From contig CAILKS010000055.1 in NCBI GenBank assembly GCA_903834855.1, positions 1-13,172 on the forward strand: 13,172 nucleotides of DNA, written 5' to 3'. This DNA is from an uncultured bacterium (GTDB lineage Bacteria > Patescibacteriota > Minisyncoccia > Phycocordibacterales > UBA5272). Both the position numbers and the translations under genes were made by a program. The notes below the pieces were generated by a model. That model searched no databases and had not been told where the DNA came from. It worked only from the letters and a program-made list of their open reading frames with translations. This document shows, one piece after another, positions 1 through 5,905 of this stretch (position 1 is its first letter; each line of letters starts with the position of its first letter).

Positions 1-195
1 ACCAATAGCTGTCTTAAGTGTATTTAAATCAGCAATACGTTGTGAGTCACGAGACTTCTTAAGTATTTCTGCTGGATTCAAGACAAGAACAAGAGCTACT
101 GAGAGAATTGCAATAACTGAAATAACAATTAATAGTTCCAAAAGTGTAAAACCTTTTAAACTTTTGTTATTCCATTTTTTGTAAAGAGAAATCAT
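1..195 (-). CDS. Type IV prepilin, N-terminal part (runs off window start)
   Basis: The 65 visible codons begin with a short basic leader and then G15-FTLLELLIV, the class III prepilin signal. A PilD-type peptidase would cut after Gly15 and methylate Phe16, and the Glu at +5 is present (E20). The hydrophobic helix to about residue 40 anchors the pilin and packs the pilus core. It is followed by NPAEILKKSRDSQRIADLN, a stretch seen in many CPR pseudopilins. The C-terminal globular domain lies outside the window, so major pilin and minor pseudopilin cannot be told apart. The start is the only ATG giving a leader of normal length, and a promoter-like sequence lies 25 bases upstream. The PilM/N/O-type genes 0.8 kb away support a pilus role. 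Confidence 0.88.
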   Translation of the reverse strand, partial: MISLYKKWNNKSLKGFTLLELLIVISVIAILSVALVLVLNPAEILKKSRDSQRIADLNTLKTAIG

Positions 196-219
196 ATATT
201 TTTATTTTTAAATTGCTTG

Positions 220-247
220 TTTATAATTAACTCTTTAAGTATATCAA
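220..247 (-). promoter_or_regulatory. Candidate sigma70-type promoter for the prepilin gene
   Basis: On the minus strand, TTGATA (247-242) and TATAAA (225-220) are separated by 16 bases. The predicted transcript starts near 213, giving a leader of about 18 nt without a Shine-Dalgarno sequence. The boxes were read by eye in AT-rich DNA, so chance matches are possible. Confidence 0.45.
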
Positions 248-303
248 AGCTTTTTTGGAAAAGATACAACTTACAACAAGGTTATACACAATGGGTAGAA
301 GGA

Positions 304-388
304 GGGTAGAATAGTCTAGAATATAGAATATAGAATCGCACCCATTCTATATTCCTCATTCCATATTCTACTGAATATTCTAGACCAC
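304..388 (-). terminator. Long heptad-phased inverted repeat after the response regulator gene
   Basis: Two arms (about 304-338 and 344-388) are imperfect inverted copies built from 7-nt units related to GAATATA/TAGAATA. The best-matched part is AGTCTAGAATAT against ATATTCTAGAC. The right arm touches the response regulator stop codon, so a transcript would fold into a hairpin just after the gene. A terminator role is inferred. It resembles the heptad hairpins at 4640 and 11828 but lacks their GAAAATA cap. Confidence 0.5.
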
Positions 389-389
389 C

Positions 390-767
390 CTATCCCAAAT
401 ACCCCTTTACTTTATCTACAATTTCTTGTATTGAAGAGTCTACTTTAATCAAGTATTCATTTGCTCCAAGTTCTAAGGCCCTATCCTTATCTTTTTGTTG
501 ACCAAGGTTAGAAAGGACGATAACTGGTATTTTCGCAAGAACTGGAATTTTTTTAATATCCTCAAGAACACCAAAACCATCCTTTTTAGGAATCATTAAA
601 TCTAATAAGATCATATCTGGCTTTTCAGTTGTTATTTTCTTGACCGCTTCTTCTCCATCACGAGCTAAAAAGATCTCAAATCCCTCTTTTATGAATTTTG
701 TTTGATAGACCTTCGAGATAAGCTCGTTGTCTTCTACAATCATTATTTTTTTATTGGTAATATTCAT
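390..767 (-). CDS. Single-domain response regulator (CheY-like receiver)
   Basis: The 125-aa protein is one complete receiver domain with no output domain. Visible landmarks are the acidic pair E12-D13 after the first strand (KKIMIVEDN), phospho-acceptor D56 in MILLDLMIPKKDG, switch Ser86 in VIVLSN, aromatic Y105 and the conserved Lys108. Residue 109 is Val where Pro is usual. Stand-alone receivers act by phosphorylation-dependent binding to a partner. Next to pilus genes the likely partner is a pilus motor or a histidine kinase, but neither is in the window. It is transcribed divergently from the pilM-pilN fusion, 195 bases away, and ends in a heptad hairpin. No Shine-Dalgarno sequence precedes the ATG. 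A weak TTGTAA-N17-TACACT pair lies about 40-70 bases upstream. Family is certain; pathway is inferred. Confidence 0.93.
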   Translation of the reverse strand: MNITNKKIMIVEDNELISKVYQTKFIKEGFEIFLARDGEEAVKKITTEKPDMILLDLMIPKKDGFGVLEDIKKIPVLAKIPVIVLSNLGQQKDKDRALELGANEYLIKVDSSIQEIVDKVKGYLG

Positions 768-866
768 ACTATAGGATTCATTCTTTATCTGCCGTCTTTA
801 TATCGTTTAGTGTAATATAATTAAAGTTTTCTTACAAGACAAAAATTCTTTGCATGCGTATAGACC

Positions 867-931
867 TGTATAACCTTAATCAAATTAAATTAAAATTATC
901 AACAGAATGTTGATAAATATCATAGGTTATA
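867..931. promoter_or_regulatory. Nested inverted repeats in the divergent response regulator/pilus intergenic region
   Basis: A perfect 8-bp inverted repeat, TTATCAAC-N5-GTTGATAA (896-916), lies inside a second one, TATAACCT (869-876) with AGGTTATA (924-931). They sit just upstream of the -10-like box of the pilus operon, where a dimeric regulator could bind. No regulator is identified. TGTATAACCTT (867-877) recurs on the opposite strand at 278-288, upstream of the prepilin promoter. Confidence 0.35.
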
Positions 932-945
932 TATTGATATCTTAG

Positions 946-951
946 TATACT
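946..951 (+). promoter_or_regulatory. Candidate -10 box of the pilM-N/pilO operon
   Basis: TATACT lies 11 bases before the ATG at 963, which would put the transcript start near 958 and leave only about 5 nt of leader. No good -35 box is seen at the usual distance and there is no Shine-Dalgarno sequence, so this would be an almost leaderless message. Confidence 0.35.
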
Positions 952-962
952 TAGCTAATAGA

Positions 963-2399
963 ATGAATCTCTTTAATCTCCTTACAAAAGAAAAGCATGT
1001 TGCTGGAATCGAAATAGATGACTCTGCTATTCGTATTGCTTTTCTTTATAAAAACCCAAAGAAAAACCACTCGGATTTAAGTAATGAACAGAAACTTATA
1101 ACCTTAGAAGAATCTCTTCCGCCAGACGTTGTTGTGGAAGGTGTGGTTATGGATCGAGTTCTTCTTGCAAAGACAATTAAAAGCCTTTGGTTAAGAGCAG
1201 AATTAAATACTAATTATGCGATAGTTGCTATTCCAGATGATAAAATATATTCACGTATATTTTCTTTCCCGAAGACAATAGATAAATCAAGACTTAAGGA
1301 AGCCATGACTATTGGTGTTAGTTTTCAATTACCAATGAAAATTGAAGAGGTTTATTTAGATTGGGAACACATATCTAGTTCACAGCCGTCTAATGATGTT
1401 TTAATGTCTGCAATACCAAGAAATGTAGCAAATGGTTATATAGACGCACTAAATCTCGCTGGAATAAAGCCAATTGCTTTAGAGTCAAACTTGGCAAGTA
1501 TTGCTAGAGCTGTAAAAATAGAATCTAACGAAGCAACTATTTTTACAAAAAAGACAGATGATGACGCAACTATTTTTATCTTAAAAGAAAGGGCTGTTCT
1601 TTTTTCACGATCTGTACCAATTAGATTTATCTCTAAAATTAAATTAGCCAACGAAATAAAGAAGATTAAAACATCTTTTGAGTCAGAAAGACCTAAAGAC
1701 TCTAAACCTATATCTGTTATTGATATTGATCAAGCAAATATACGTGATGAATATGCAGACTTTCAATCATTAAGTGAACCAAAAACAAAATGGTTAGTAG
1801 CTCTCGGTGCAGCTATACGCGGATCTATCTCTGAAGGAAATGACAACATGATAAGTCTTCTTCCCATAAAAACAGAAGAGATGTATGCCTACCAGAAAGC
1901 GTCTACATTCGCAACGCTTATTAGTAATATGATTATTAGTGTGTCTCTCTTTTTCGTAATTGTATTTTTATCTGTTTATTTTTTGATGCTTTCATTTTCT
2001 AAAACTACAAGTAATTCGATAGCTAGTTATTCTGCTCCTTTAGATTCTGATATTGTCTCAAAAGAAGAATCTATTAATAGATTCAATATTATAGCTAGTA
2101 CTACAAAAGAAATTTTATCTGAAACCCCTATGTGGAGTAATTTACTAGAAGAAATTCAAAAAAATATAACTCCTGGAATTACAGTGCTATCATTAAACAT
2201 ATCTTCTTTAACATCTGGTGTTTCTATTTCAGGTACAGCTAAAGATCGCGTTACTTTAAATAATTTCAAAAAAAGGCTTCAAGACTCTCAGCTATTTTCA
2301 AGTATTATACTTCCTATAAATAATTTAGAGAAAAATGAAGACGTAACATTTAATATTTCTTTACAACTTAAAGACCCTAGTAATTTTTACTACAAATAA
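963..2399 (+). CDS. PilM-PilN fusion, type IV pilus inner-membrane platform
   Basis: In 478 aa this protein carries two parts that are normally separate. Residues 1-290 look like PilM, the cytoplasmic actin-like pilus protein: an N-terminal VAGIEIDDSAIRIAFL nucleotide-binding strand-turn, an IVAIPD strand near 87, and ALGAAIRG at 280-287, typical of the PilM end. MISLLP follows at 296-301, resembling the INLLP peptide by which PilN binds PilM, then a membrane helix (about 317-343) and a periplasmic domain (385-472) of PilN type, WSNLLEEIQKNITPGITVLSLNIS. PilM and PilN link the pilus motor to the PilO/PilP alignment complex; here the link is covalent. It heads a tight operon with 1-2 base gaps. 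The start is the first ATG after the -10-like box. Family calls rest on motif reading, and the PilN half is the less certain. Confidence 0.82.
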   Translation: MNLFNLLTKEKHVAGIEIDDSAIRIAFLYKNPKKNHSDLSNEQKLITLEESLPPDVVVEGVVMDRVLLAKTIKSLWLRAELNTNYAIVAIPDDKIYSRIFSFPKTIDKSRLKEAMTIGVSFQLPMKIEEVYLDWEHISSSQPSNDVLMSAIPRNVANGYIDALNLAGIKPIALESNLASIARAVKIESNEATIFTKKTDDDATIFILKERAVLFSRSVPIRFISKIKLANEIKKIKTSFESERPKDSKPISVIDIDQANIRDEYADFQSLSEPKTKWLVALGAAIRGSISEGNDNMISLLPIKTEEMYAYQKASTFATLISNMIISVSLFFVIVFLSVYFLMLSFSKTTSNSIASYSAPLDSDIVSKEESINRFNIIASTTKEILSETPMWSNLLEEIQKNITPGITVLSLNISSLTSGVSISGTAKDRVTLNNFKKRLQDSQLFSSIILPINNLEKNEDVTFNISLQLKDPSNFYYK

Positions 2400-2400
2400 T

Positions 2401-2961
2401 ATGTTCACTAAAAAATATTTAACTTTAATTGTGGGAAAACATACACTTATTGCTATTGGTATGGTTATTTTATCTTTAGTCGTGATTATCTTTTTAGCTA
2501 AAGAAATAATAAAAGTTTCTGATTCTATATCTAATAACAAAAGAATTGAGGCCAGTCTTCTGGAACGTACTGCGCATATCGGTAAAATTAAATATGAAGC
2601 AAATCTTATTAATAATAATGAAACCATTATAAGTAATGCCTTTATACCATCAGATAACATAGCGGATTTTATATCAAAATTAGAAAGTCTTTCCTTAAAA
2701 AATTCAGTTACTCAGGTCTTCAGATTTGACTCACCAAAAGAAACAACTATGGTCTCATTATTTCCCATAAATACAATCTCATATAATAATTCTATTTCAG
2801 CAACACTTCCTAATTTAATTAAATATATGAAAGATTTTGAAAATATGCATTATTTTACAAAAATAAATGGACTTACAATAACTTCACAAACTCCATCGGG
2901 AATAAATGACGCCTCAACTATTTTGCTTCAGTCTATTTTATATACAAAAGCTACACAATAA
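2401..2961 (+). CDS. PilO-like type IV pilus alignment protein
   Basis: This 186-aa protein has one membrane helix (about 14-35), a charged helical stretch with coiled-coil character (36-75) and a small C-terminal alpha/beta region. FIPSDNIADFISKLESLSLKNS (81-102) matches the place where PilO proteins have an F-(I/L)-P-x-x-x-(D/N) turn before the globular domain. PilO pairs with PilN in the periplasm to form the scaffold between the motor and the pilus. The ATG lies one base after the stop of the PilM-PilN fusion, so the two are cotranscribed and probably translationally coupled. The sequence itself is weakly conserved; position and topology carry much of the call. Another small single-pass pilus protein is possible. 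Confidence 0.65.
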   Translation: MFTKKYLTLIVGKHTLIAIGMVILSLVVIIFLAKEIIKVSDSISNNKRIEASLLERTAHIGKIKYEANLINNNETIISNAFIPSDNIADFISKLESLSLKNSVTQVFRFDSPKETTMVSLFPINTISYNNSISATLPNLIKYMKDFENMHYFTKINGLTITSQTPSGINDASTILLQSILYTKATQ

Positions 2962-2963
2962 AT

Positions 2964-3551
2964 ATGATTTTTCCAAATACTAAAATTAAAGAGATATTTA
3001 AGAACTTTAAAAAAGAAGATTACTTATACCTTAGTATAGTCATCCTTTTCTTTATCGCTGTTATTGTAGTATTCTCATTGGCTGTTAGATTTTTAACAGT
3101 AAATATAAATAAAGTTTTTTACTCTGAAAATCCTCAAGGGCCTGGTGGTTTAAATATGGGAGACTATGCCTTAGTCACTAAAAAATTGAACCTTGATAAT
3201 AAAAATACAACAACCGTAGAAGTGGACCAAAAATCACCAGAAAGCCAAAAGACTGCAGTGTTAACAGTTTTAGATAAACATTTAATAACAATTAAAATAT
3301 TAAATAGCACAGAAACTAGCGGATTAGCTTCTAGTCTTGAAAAGAAAATTACATCTGAGGGATTTATTGTTTCAAAAACTGGCAATGAAGCAACTAATTA
3401 CGAAATTACAACACTTTTAATACAAGAAAATAAATCTGAATATAGTTCAACTCTTTTAGATGCAATACATAAAATATACCCCAAAGCTGTAGCCAAAATA
3501 ACAACTGAAGCAAGTGATGTAGATGCTGTGATTATTATAGGAAATAATTAG
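2964..3551 (+). CDS. Membrane-anchored LytR_C-domain protein in the pilus operon
   Basis: The 195-aa protein has a basic cytoplasmic N-terminus, one membrane helix (about 20-42), a linker of about 60 residues and a C-terminal domain (105-193). That domain reads as LytR_C: ITIKILNSTETSGLASSLEKKI, then GFIVSKTGN, an ITTLLIQ strand, and VDAVIIIGNN at the end. LytR_C is found at the C-terminus of LytR/CpsA/Psr cell-wall ligases, but the catalytic LCP domain is absent here, so no ligase activity is predicted. Its role is unknown. Operon position (2-base gap after the PilO-like gene) suggests it helps tie the pilus platform to the envelope, perhaps taking the place of PilP. Transcription probably ends in the foldback element that starts 46 bases later. 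Confidence 0.72.
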   Translation: MIFPNTKIKEIFKNFKKEDYLYLSIVILFFIAVIVVFSLAVRFLTVNINKVFYSENPQGPGGLNMGDYALVTKKLNLDNKNTTTVEVDQKSPESQKTAVLTVLDKHLITIKILNSTETSGLASSLEKKITSEGFIVSKTGNEATNYEITTLLIQENKSEYSSTLLDAIHKIYPKAVAKITTEASDVDAVIIIGNN

Positions 3552-3597
3552 TTTTTCTAAATAGATTAAAAATCCAGAAAATATTTTTTAGATTTAC

Positions 3598-3723
3598 AAA
3601 AAACCAGAAAAGGCCTTAGATGCAAGGCACGGAGAAACATTTTTAGGAGATGTACTTAATAGTACGTTGATTAAAAATGAGAGTCTCCGTAACGCAGTAG
3701 ATGAGGCCTTTTATGGTTTTTTT
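3598..3723. repeat. Foldback element A, probably also a bidirectional terminator
   Basis: This hairpin of about 126 nt lies between convergent genes. The outer arms pair AAAAAACC...AGGCCT (3598-3616) with AGGCCT...GGTTTTTT (3704-3723). Inside are ACGGAGA/TCTCCGT (3629-3635, 3684-3690), ATTTTTA/TAAAAAT (3639-3645, 3672-3678) and the centre GTACT-TAAT-AGTAC (3652-3665). A T-rich run follows on each strand, so it can stop both the pilus operon and the dsbA pair. TTAGATGCAAGGC and GTAACGCAGTAGATGA recur with small changes in elements B, C and D. Confidence 0.75.
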
Positions 3724-3725
3724 AT

Positions 3726-3956
3726 TTATTTTTGAAACAAGGCTTGCAACTCCTTTTGATACTTCTTCATCACGTCTAACGAGGCATACATTTCTGGTTT
3801 GCCGGTTTTTTTTAATGCCTCAATTTCTTTAGAAATTTTTGCAAAAAGTTCTGGGTCTTTTTCTACAGCACTTTGTAACATCTCAGCCTGATCTTTAGGA
3901 AGATTTTTAGTACCATGTTTAACTGCTTGTTTAACGAAAAAATCGCGAATTGACAT
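3726..3956 (-). CDS. Small helical protein of unknown function, paired with dsbA-like gene
   Basis: The 76 aa contain no membrane segment, no signal peptide and no cysteine. The protein is charged and likely all-helical: MSIRDFFVKQAVKHG, then a stretch around ELFAKISKEIEALKK that could form a short coiled coil, and a KKYQKELQALFQK tail. I do not recognise a family. The ATG lies one base after the stop codon of the thioredoxin gene, so the two are surely cotranscribed, but there is no sign of direct functional linkage. The small size, lack of internal stops and tight packing argue that it is real. It ends just outside foldback element A. Confidence 0.75.
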   Translation of the reverse strand: MSIRDFFVKQAVKHGTKNLPKDQAEMLQSAVEKDPELFAKISKEIEALKKTGKPEMYASLDVMKKYQKELQALFQK

Positions 3957-3957
3957 A

Positions 3958-4614
3958 TTATTTTGCAGCTTCCTGTATTAATTTATTAAATTCCTCCGGA
4001 GATTGTGGATTCTGTATTTTCTTTCCATTTACAAAGAAAGATGGCGTGCCATTTATTCCTAGTTTTACACCTTCCTGATACTCAGCTAAAATTTTCTTTT
4101 CAATTACAGAACTATTTAAATCAGTTGAAAATTTTGCAATATCCAAACCTAAAGTTGTTGCATAATTAATAATAAAATCATGAGCATTAAGTCCTAGAGA
4201 CCAATCTTTTTGTTTATCAAAAAGCATATCATGCATTTCCCAGAATTTACCCTGTAATCCTGCTGCTTCTGCTGCTTTTGCTGCTAAAAGTGCATTCTGG
4301 TGAATTTGAGTAAGTGGAAAATGTCGAAATACTATTTTTAAGGTAGTTGGATTATCCTCTAATACTTTACGAACAAGTGGTTCGTAAGCACCGCACGCTG
4401 GGCATTGAAAATCAGCAAATTCAACCATTGTGACTTTTCCGTCTTGTGCACCACGAATATGATCAGTATTCGAAATTACAATCTCCTCTGTCTTGTTAAT
4501 CTGGCCAGTACTTTGTGCATAAAAATACCAAGCAAATAATGCTACAAATATAACGACCAATCCAGCAATAAATTTACCTTGCCCTGTTCTCAAAAAGTAT
4601 TGTAATTTTTTCAT
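3958..4614 (-). CDS. DsbA-like membrane-anchored thiol-disulfide oxidoreductase
   Basis: The 218-aa protein begins with a basic segment and one membrane helix (about 14-33) that would place the rest outside the cytoplasm, as an anchor or an uncleaved signal. The thioredoxin fold starts near residue 60. The active site is C71-P-A-C74 within VEFADFQCPACGAYEP, followed by the helical insert typical of DsbA (about 105-180) and the cis-proline loop GTP (189-191). IVFRHFPL (94-101) is also typical of the family's DSBA_4/BdbD branch. It should oxidise or isomerise disulfides in exported proteins. No DsbB or VKOR partner is in the window. An extended -10 box lies 8 bases upstream of the ATG. The 76-aa gene follows after one base. 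The exact redox direction cannot be read from sequence. Confidence 0.92.
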   Translation of the reverse strand: MKKLQYFLRTGQGKFIAGLVVIFVALFAWYFYAQSTGQINKTEEIVISNTDHIRGAQDGKVTMVEFADFQCPACGAYEPLVRKVLEDNPTTLKIVFRHFPLTQIHQNALLAAKAAEAAGLQGKFWEMHDMLFDKQKDWSLGLNAHDFIINYATTLGLDIAKFSTDLNSSVIEKKILAEYQEGVKLGINGTPSFFVNGKKIQNPQSPEEFNKLIQEAAK

Positions 4615-4622
4615 ATTGATAA

Positions 4623-4631
4623 ATTATAACA
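4623..4631 (-). promoter_or_regulatory. Extended -10 promoter of the dsbA-like gene, near-leaderless
   Basis: The minus strand reads TGT-TATAAT (4631-4623), a TGn extended -10 with a perfect hexamer. The predicted start is near 4616, two bases before the ATG at 4614. The place of a -35 box (about 4646-4651) is occupied by the heptad array at 4640. Confidence 0.6.
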
Positions 4632-4639
4632 TAAACACA

Positions 4640-4742
4640 GTTAAGAGGTGAGAGGAAAGAGTTTAGAGGAAATACAGTACAGGAAGGTCGCGAAGCGACC
4701 TTCCTGTACTACTCTTCCCTCTTTCCTTTATTTTCTCTTAAC
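4640..4742. terminator. Heptad-armed hairpin between dsbA-like and methyltransferase genes
   Basis: The core is a perfect 16-bp stem, AGTACAGGAAGGTCGC (4676-4691) with its complement (4695-4710) and a GAA loop. Outside it, the left arm carries four heptads (GTTAAGA, GGTGAGA and two more, 4640-4667) and GGAAATA; the right arm (about 4711-4742) is a looser inverted copy ending in CTTAAC. The right end touches the methyltransferase stop codon, so its RNA would end in this hairpin. On the other side the array lies just upstream of the dsbA -10 box. A terminator role is inferred. Confidence 0.65.
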
Positions 4743-5539
4743 TATTTCCTTGCCTCAAAAGCAAGGAAAAGAGGGATTTCTTTACGGGCTTTATTTTCTG
4801 ATTTCTGGCGTGTTCCCTTCCCGCTCTCTTTATGACTTTCCCATTCCTCAAGACGAGTAATTGCAAAACCTGCTTTTGATAAAAGTTTTACATATAGTTG
4901 AAGTGGCCGATGAAATGAAACAGTATATTTTTTATCTTTAAAAGAGCCTGGGGTCATATCTATTTTTATTTTTGACTCGCTTAAATATTCCTCTACTCGC
5001 CTATATTGCTTCCCTTGTCTTTCGTCATAATCCCAATGAGTATGCGTTGGATTTCTAAATGCTGGATGATTTATGACACATAGAAACTTTCCACCATCTT
5101 TTAATACCCGCGAAGCTTCCTTTAAAGTATCTTGTAACTTTTCAATATTTTGAAGTGCAAGTATACAGACAACAAAATCTTGTGTCTTATCTTTTATCAT
5201 ATACAAATCATCCGCAGAACTTACAAAGTAATGCAGTGAAAATTTGTGATCTAAATTATTTTTCTCAGCGATAGCAATTAACTCTTTTGCGATATCAACG
5301 CCTGTGACTTTTGCACCAAAGCCGGCTAGAATGGAAGAAAATTGCCCTTGCCCGCAAGCTAAATCTAAAATATGCTTACCTTTTATATCGCCTAATAATC
5401 TGAGAAGGTTTGGATATACGACTTTCTCATGATAAGTATCACCAGAACTTTCTAAGTGTTTATCATACCAAGTAGCTACTCCACCCCATGACGTTTCAGA
5501 AGTAGCTGGTAGCTTTTTTGTGAAAGGTTTTTTGTTCAT
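4742..5539 (-). CDS. Class I SAM-dependent methyltransferase, substrate unknown
   Basis: The 265-aa soluble protein has the Rossmann-type methyltransferase fold. Motif I is HILDLACGQGQFS (57-69), the acidic end of the second strand is VDIA (81-84), motif post-I is near SSADDLY (107-113), DFVVCILALQNI (121-132) is the motif II strand, and RVLKDGGKFLCVINHPAF (144-161) is the motif III region. This layout matches the UbiE/Methyltransf_11 group, which methylates small molecules, lipids or quinones. The C-terminal third (FHRPLQLYVKLLSKAGFAITRLEEW) is the usual substrate-side lid, and a basic stretch follows. Nothing nearby names a substrate, and the gene seems to be transcribed alone from its own TGn-type promoter with the start codon at +1. 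It ends in the hairpin at 4640-4742. Confidence 0.9.
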   Translation of the reverse strand: MNKKPFTKKLPATSETSWGGVATWYDKHLESSGDTYHEKVVYPNLLRLLGDIKGKHILDLACGQGQFSSILAGFGAKVTGVDIAKELIAIAEKNNLDHKFSLHYFVSSADDLYMIKDKTQDFVVCILALQNIEKLQDTLKEASRVLKDGGKFLCVINHPAFRNPTHTHWDYDERQGKQYRRVEEYLSESKIKIDMTPGSFKDKKYTVSFHRPLQLYVKLLSKAGFAITRLEEWESHKESGKGTRQKSENKARKEIPLFLAFEARK

Positions 5540-5545
5540 TGTTAC

Positions 5546-5554
5546 AGTATAACA
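5546..5554 (-). promoter_or_regulatory. Extended -10 promoter of the methyltransferase gene, leaderless
   Basis: The minus strand reads TGT-TATACT (5554-5546). The usual 7-base distance puts the transcript start exactly on the A of the ATG at 5539. No -35 box is present at 17 bases, where the heptad array lies. This is the same design as the dsbA promoter. Confidence 0.55.
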
Positions 5555-5563
5555 GAAATATAA

Positions 5564-5605
5564 TTTTCAATTTTCAATTTTCAATTTTCAAGAAAATACA
5601 AAATA
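5564..5605 (+). repeat. Tetra-heptad array, TTTTCAA type
   Basis: Four identical TTTTCAA units (5564-5591) are followed by GAAAATA and CAAAATA. The array lies 24 bases upstream of the methyltransferase ATG, over the region where a -35 box would be. It begins the 359-base gene-free stretch 5540-5898; the rest of that stretch holds foldback elements B and C and little else. Confidence 0.85.
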
Positions 5606-5658
5606 CCCACTACTCATCGTTAGGCAAAAATTGTTCCAGATAATACTTACAGATTTTA

Positions 5659-5776
5659 GATAAGCCAGAAATTGCCTCAGATACGAGGAGTCTAGAAATT
5701 TTATGAGGGAGCTGTACCTAAATGTACAGTGACCGAATAAAATTTCGTAACGACAAAGTAGATGATTTTTTGCTTA
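5659..5776. repeat. Foldback element B
   Basis: Arms pair TAAGC/GCTTA (5661-5665, 5772-5776), GAAATTTTAT/ATAAAATTTC (5695-5704, 5737-5746) and CTGTAC/GTACAG (5712-5717, 5724-5729). The conserved family segments appear as CTCAGATACGAGG and GTAACGACAAAGTAGATGA. It stands next to element C, only three bases away, downstream of the transpeptidase gene. Boundaries are approximate. Confidence 0.7.
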
Positions 5777-5779
5777 CTG

Positions 5780-5905
5780 CCGTTAGAGAAAAATTGCTTT
5801 AGATGCGAGACATGAAAGATTTTTACGACCAAGGTGTACGAATAGTACATTGCGGGAGTAAAAATCTTTCATAACGAAGCAGATGAAGTAATTTTTCTCT
5901 AACGG
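5780..5905. repeat. Foldback element C, overlapping the end of the transpeptidase gene
   Basis: The ends are a perfect 16-bp inverted repeat, CCGTTAGAGAAAAATT (5780-5795) and its complement (5890-5905). Inside are a perfect 14-bp pair TGAAAGATTTTTAC/GTAAAAATCTTTCA (5813-5826, 5858-5871) and the centre TGTAC...GTACA (5835-5849). Conserved family segments are CTTTAGATGCGAGA and ATAACGAAGCAGATGAAG. The right end contains the stop codon and last arginine codon of the transpeptidase gene, so its mRNA would end in this hairpin. Confidence 0.8.

Noticed and set aside
4648..4860. A 70-aa open frame on the plus strand over the hairpin and methyltransferase end
   Set aside because: It is made of repeat sequence and antisense methyltransferase sequence, with low-complexity product.
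5564..5605. Heptad arrays read as CRISPR or simple microsatellite
   Set aside because: There are no spacers of 25-40 bases and no cas genes. Simple slippage does not explain the constant four units and the conserved GAAAATA-CAAATAC end.
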